A DNA stretch of 64,000 nt from Liolophura sinensis (Eukaryota; Mollusca; Polyplacophora; Chitonida; Chitonidae), in NCBI RefSeq assembly GCF_032854445.1, contig NC_088295.1:93243805-93307804 (forward strand), given 5' to 3'. The translations under genes and the position numbers were made by a program. The notes beneath the pieces were generated by a model. The model saw only the letters and a list, made by a program, of their open reading frames with translations. It had not been told where the DNA came from and made no database searches. Positions 59,630 through 64,000 of this stretch are shown here, in pieces (the first letter of the stretch is position 1; each line of letters begins with the position of its first letter).

Positions 59630-60700
59630 CCCAGATGTGTTTCTGGTCTTGCTTAGGTAACTTCATCCTATGTCAGGTGTGTATCTGGTCTTGCCTATAT
59701 AACCTCATCCCCTATCTACTGTGTATCTGGTCTTGCCTAGGTAACTTTATCCAATGTCAGGTGTGTATGTGGTCTCGCCAAGGTAACTTTATTCCATCCC
59801 AGATGTGTTTCTGGTCTTGCTTAGGTAACTTCATCTTATGTTAGGTGTGTATCTGGTCTTGCCTATATAACCTCATCCCCTATCTACTGTGTATCTGGTC
59901 TTGCCTAGGTAACTTTATCCAATGTCAGGTGTGTATCTGGTCTTGTCTAGGTAACTTTATTCCATCCCAGATGTGTTTCTGGTCTTGCTTAGGTAACTTC
60001 ATCCAATGTCAGGTGTGTATCTGGTCTTGTTTAGGTAACTTCATCCAATGTCAGGTGTGTATCTGGTCTTGTTTAGGTAACTTCATCCTATGTCAGGTGT
60101 GTATCTGGTCTTGCCTATATAACCTCATCCCCTATCTACTGTGTATGTGGTCTTGCTTAGGTAACTTCATCACCAGTCAGGTTTGTTTGTGGTCTTGCCT
60201 AGGTAACTTCATCTCCTGTCCGGTGTATATCTGATCTTGCCTAGGTAACTTCGTCCCCTGTCAGATGTGTATCTGGTCTCGCCTGGTTAATCTCATCTCT
60301 GTCAGGTGTGTATCTAATCTTGCCTAGGTAACTTCATCCCCTGTCTGATGTGTATCTGGTCTTGTCTCGGTAGCTTCATCCCATGTCAGGTGTGTATCTG
60401 GTGCTGCCTAGGAAACTTCATCCCATGTCAGGTGTATAACTGGTCTTGCCTAAGTAACCTCATCACCAGTCAGGTGTGTATCTGTTTTTGCCTATGTATC
60501 TGCATCCCATGTCAGGTGTGTATCTGGTCTCGCCTGGTTAATCTCATCTCTGTCAGGTGTGTATCTGATCATGCATAGGTAACCTCGTCCCCCGTCAGAT
60601 GTGTATCTGGTCTGGCTTAGGTAATCTCATCAGCTGTCAGATTTGTATCTGGTCTTGTATAGGTAACTTCATCCCATGTCAAGTCTGTAGCAGGCCCTAT
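59630..60700 (+). repeat. 42-bp minisatellite, about 25 copies
   Basis: Unit TGTATCTGGTCTTGCCTAGG, TAACTTCATCCCATGTCAGG, TG. Four plus-strand frames (69-129 codons) repeat a 14-residue motif like MCIWSCLGNFIPCQ because 42 is divisible by three. They lie in different frames and lack starts and splice signals, so they are not called as genes. Each unit contains CTTGCCTAG/GTAACT. Confidence 0.93.
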
Positions 60701-60879
60701 GTAGTTATCTTAATTCCCCATTTTGTGTCTCCCAGGTTCTGCAGATTTTGTCTGCATACCCATCAAATTGCCTGTGGTTGGAATCCTGTAGTGTTTTGTT
60801 TTGCTGGGATAATGTCATCCTCTTGGTCTTATTTTGCTGTGCCGTTAAAGCGCGTTTGGTCGATCATATGAGCAGATTT

Positions 60880-62255
60880 AGGGTGCATTTACTGAGTGCT
60901 AATCCTATCATCGTGACCTGAGTGTTTTGTGTGCATTTGCTGAGTGTTAATCCTATCATCGTGACCTGAGTGTTTGGTGTGCATTTACTGAGTGTTAATC
61001 CTATCATCGTGACCTGAGTGTTTGGTGTACATTTGCTGTGTGGTTATCCTGTCATCGTGACCTGAGTGTTTGATGTGCATTTACTGAGTGTTAATCCTAT
61101 CATCGTGACCTGAGTGTTTGGTGTGCATTTACTGAGTGTTAATCCCATCATCGTGACCTGAGTGTTTGGTGTGCATTTGCTGTGTGGTTATCCTGTCATC
61201 GTGACCTGAGTGTTTGGTGTGCATTTACTGAGTGTTAATCCTATCATCGTGACCTGAGTGTTTGGTGTGCATTTACTGAGTGTTAATCCCATCATCGTGA
61301 TCTGAGTGTTTGGTGTGCATTTACTGTGTGGTTATCCTGTCATCGTGACCTGAGTGTTTGGTGTGCATTTGCTGAGTGGTTATCCTGTCATCGTGACCTG
61401 AGAGTTTGGTGTGCATTTGCTGAGTGTTAATCCTATCGTTGTGACATTAGTATTTGGTGTGCATTTACTGCTGTAATCCTATCATCGTGACCTGAGTGTT
61501 TGGTATGCATTTACTGAGTGTTAATCCTGTCGTCGTAACCGTAGTGTTTGGTGTGCATTTACAGAGTGTTAATCCTATCGTCGTAACCTGAGAGATTGGT
61601 GTGCATTTACAGAGTGTTAATCCCATCGTCGTGACCTGAGTGTTTGGTGTGCATTTACAGAGTGGTTATCCTGTCATCGTGACCTGAGAGTTTGGTGTGC
61701 ATTTGCTGAGTGTTAATCCTATCGTTGTGACATTAGTATTTGGTGTGCATTTACTGCTGTAATCCTATCATCGTGACCTGAGTGTTTGGTATGCATTTAC
61801 TGAGTGTTAATCCTGTCGTCGTAACCGTAGTGTTTGGTGTGCATTTACAGAGTGTTAATCCTATCGTCGTAACCTGAGAGTTTGGTGTGCATTTACAGAG
61901 TGTTAATCCCATCGTCGTGACCTGAGTGTTTGGTGTGCATTTACAGAGTGTTGATCCCATCGTCGTGACCTGAGTGTTTGGTGTGCATTTACTGAGTTTT
62001 AATCCTATCATCGTAACCTGAGTGCTTGATGTGCATTTACTGTGTGGTTATCCTATCATCGTGACCTGAGTGTTTGGTGTGACTTGAGTGTTTGGTGTGC
62101 ATTTGCTGTGTGGTTATCCTGTCGTCGTAACCTGAGTGTTTGGTGTGCATTTACTGAGTGTTAATCCTATTGTCGTAACTTCAGTGTTTGATGTGCATTT
62201 ACTTTGTACTAATCCTATCATCGTGACCTGAGTGTTTGGTGTGCATTTACTCTGT
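60880..62255 (+). repeat. 48-bp minisatellite, about 28 copies
   Basis: Unit GTGACCTGAGTGTTTGGTGT, GCATTTACTGAGTGTTAATC, CTATCATC. A six-unit block is duplicated: GTGACATTAGTATTTGG occurs at 61441 and 61727, 286 bases apart. Confidence 0.95.
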
Positions 62256-62259
62256 GTTG

Positions 62260-62755
62260 ATCCCCAATTGTTTTAAGTTAATTCTGTTATAGTGTGCTTT
62301 TGTAGTGTATCAGTTGTTTTGAGCTAATCCTAGTATAGTGTGCTTTTGTGGTGTATCAATTGTTTTGTTATTTTTTTATTTATTTATTTATTTGATTGGT
62401 GTTTTACGCCGTCCTCAAGAATATTTCACTTATACGATAGCGGCCAGCATTATGGTGGAAGGAAACCGGGCAGAGCCCGGGGGAAGCCTAAGACAATCCG
62501 CAGGTTGTGCTTTTGTGGGAAGCCAGCATGAGCTGGAGTTGAACCTACAGCGACCGCATTGGTGAGAGGCTTCTAGCGCGCTAAACAACTGAGCCACGGA
62601 GCCGCCATAACCCCGTCCCCCCCCCCCCCCACAGCTGTTTTGAGATAATCCTATTATAGCGTACTTTTGTGGCGTATCATTTATTTTGAGCTAATCCTAT
62701 GATAGTGTGTATTTGTGGCGTATCAATTTTATTATCTTGCTTTTACTTTTGAAGA
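62260..62755 (+). repeat. Degenerate 45-bp repeat interrupted by a SINE
   Basis: Units GTTTTGAGCTAATCCTA then TAGTGTGCTTTTGTGG(T/C)GTATCA occur on both sides of the SINE at 62371-62606. Confidence 0.75.
62371..62606 (-). mobile_element. SINE with internal deletion, minus strand
   Basis: It runs from a TTTATTTATTTATTTGATTG tail to CAACTGAGCCACGGAGCCGCC. The central part after CCGCAGGTTG is replaced or deleted and reads TGCTTTTGTGGGAAGCC. A run of 14 C follows at about 62620. Confidence 0.9.
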
Positions 62756-62759
62756 GAAC

Positions 62760-63458
62760 TGAACACGCGTGTAAAAATTTAAACACATGTATTTTGAGAT
62801 GTTTTCACAAGTAACTTACTATTTTGTTTGTTATCTGTTGGATAAGGTTTTTTCAGCGTAAACGAAAAAGTTTCAGTGAAAGCTCAATAGTTAGATCTTG
62901 TGTGAACTTGTTGTGATCACGATGTTAATGGTTGGGGAGTTTTGTCACAGAAATACCCTAATGGAAGTGCACAGGCTATTTTGTCAGAACCGTCACAGGC
63001 TATGCACTATACGATGCATAGTTTGCTTATTCTACACCTAAGGAGCACAAAACTTCAAACGCCGTCGTTTTGGCATTCCTATTAATTGATGAAATGTCCT
63101 TTTTAATAAAATGGCTTTAAATAAAATAGTGTTTAAATGATGGAGCTCTTTGTTTTGTATATTGTACACCACCGCCCAACATGTATGTTTTACGGCTGTA
63201 AATAAGCAACGTCTGTTTATATTTGTCTAGTCATCCGCATCGAACATTATTAAGTACTTAACAATATTCGCAAACAAAGCTTCCCACACCCAGGCGTACC
63301 GGTAGAACCGATAGCACCTTAGTATCGACTTTTTGAAAACTAAGAACTGAGAATGTTTTCATGGCTCTGCCTTTTAAAAATGTTTCAATAAAAATTTCCA
63401 CCATTTTCATAGTCCTATACGGTCACATGAACTATGGATGTCTAGTTGAAACAACCGT
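62760..63458. other. Upstream region of gene 2, unique sequence
   Basis: AT-rich, no repeat or coding frame recognised. It is the presumed promoter-proximal region of the gene that starts at 63528. Confidence 0.5.
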
Positions 63459-63460
63459 TG

Positions 63461-63466
63461 TATAAA
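63461..63466 (+). promoter_or_regulatory. Possible TATA box of gene 2
   Basis: TATAAA lies 67 bases before the start codon, and a second TATAAA at 63483-63488 lies 45 bases before it. Either would place transcription initiation at about 63490-63515, giving a short 5' UTR. Confidence 0.35.
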
Positions 63467-63527
63467 GTGTTAGGTCAATACGTATAAATTTCCAGTGATA
63501 GACGAATCGTCAAGTCAGTACGTGAAA

Positions 63528-63645
63528 ATGAAGAGAAGTGCAACTTTTAGGTTTTTCCTATTCATTTGGATTTTGACGGGGAAACTTTTAGTGGTCGAAT
63601 CATTTCTGGAAAAGGCCTTCCCAGGACTAGAATTCAGCCCTTCCG
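63528..63645 (+). CDS. Gene 2 first coding exon: signal peptide of a secreted protein
   Basis: ATG at 63528 in the context GAAAATGA. The peptide starts MKRSATFRFFLFIWILTGKL and continues LVVESFLEKAFPGLEFSPS. It has a basic start, a hydrophobic core of about 12 residues (FRFFLFIWILTG), and a plausible cleavage near VVES/F. The donor CTTCCG/GTAAGA at 63646 gives a phase-1 intron, the same phase used by the module exons of gene 1. The rest of the gene is outside the window and the product is not identified. It could be a paralogue of gene 1 or the start of an unrelated secreted protein. Confidence 0.7.
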
Positions 63646-64000
63646 GTAAGACATTCCAGGCCACCTTAACCCAGTAGTTACCGAGACTGCTAGTACTCGC
63701 AGCTTACTTAATACCAATTACCTAAATACAGGAGAGAGAGGTCCACAGTGTGTATCTGTGAGGATCGTGGAAAGTCTGCGATCTATAACTTCATATGAAA
63801 GTTAAATATTTTGTTTCCTTTTGTTGTTTTTATGGTTCATTACGCATTACTTTGCACTGTACATACGCACATGTAACCTAGAGTACACAGGGCTCATGTG
63901 TAACGCATTACTTTGTACTGTACATACGCACATGTAAGTTAGAGAACACCGGTGTCATGTGTAACGCATTACTCTGTACTGTACATATGCACATGTAAGC
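63646..64000 (+). repeat. Gene 2 intron 1 with a 61-bp array running off the window
   Basis: About 195 bases of unique sequence are followed from about 63843 by repeats of CGCATTACTTTGTACTGTAC, ATACGCACATGTAAGTTAGA, GAACACCGGTGTCATGTGTAA (61 bp). Two full units and part of a third are present. Confidence 0.85.

Noticed and set aside
59635-60871. Secreted-looking Cys/Trp repeat frames (14-residue motif)
   Set aside because: The unit is 42 bp, the frames change along the array, and there is no start with a signal peptide and no splice boundary.

Overview
This is eukaryotic genomic DNA. It has short exons with GT-AG boundaries, long introns, polyadenylation signals, tRNA-derived SINEs with target-site duplications, and no bacterial-style genes. 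The repeated SINE family (5' end GGGGCCTCCGTGGCTCAG, 3' end with an (AAAT)n tail) and the Cys-rich secreted-protein modules suggest a lophotrochozoan animal, most likely a mollusc or brachiopod. That assignment is an inference from memory of similar sequences and was not checked by a search.

Gene 1 (plus strand, about 2482-31900) is the 3' part of a secreted or extracellular-matrix-type gene. I can support eight exons: 2482-2651, 3514-3765, 15735-15843, 18425-18535, 20712-20822, 24214-24318, 29232-29369 and 31556-31806. All splice phases agree, and together they give about 415 residues ending at a TGA followed by two AATAAA signals. The five middle exons each encode one small Cys module (C-x5-C-Y-x10/11-C-x2-C; the last is a variant), mostly as 37-codon phase-1 units. 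The 5' end of the gene is not recognised and is probably upstream of the window.

The introns of gene 1 are built largely from minisatellites, and several of these touch the splice sites. The 74-bp array at 3718-6290 copies the end of exon 2 together with its 5' splice site. The roughly 64-bp array at 29370-30885 starts exactly at the 5' splice site of exon 7. The array at 21300-24213 runs into the 3' splice site of exon 6. The same intron that starts with the donor-bearing array continues with 9 kb of 25-bp units ending in TTCCCCAG, which look like 3' splice sites.

Downstream of gene 1, 32790-48150 is one 15-kb satellite with a 77-bp monomer (67 bp near its right end) and 1.0- and 2.3-kb higher-order repeats. 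About 38980-43470 of it carries many single-base indels, probably a poorly polished stretch of the assembly. From 48 to 63 kb there are more minisatellites, SINEs, and one candidate coding exon (52847-53008) that resembles part of an ADAM/ADAMTS-type metalloprotease propeptide (low confidence). At 63528-63645 a new plus-strand gene begins: a start codon, a clear signal peptide, a phase-1 donor and an upstream TATA box.

By my estimate about two-thirds of the window is tandem repeat. Most long open frames lie in repeats whose unit or small multiple is divisible by three, and are not genes.
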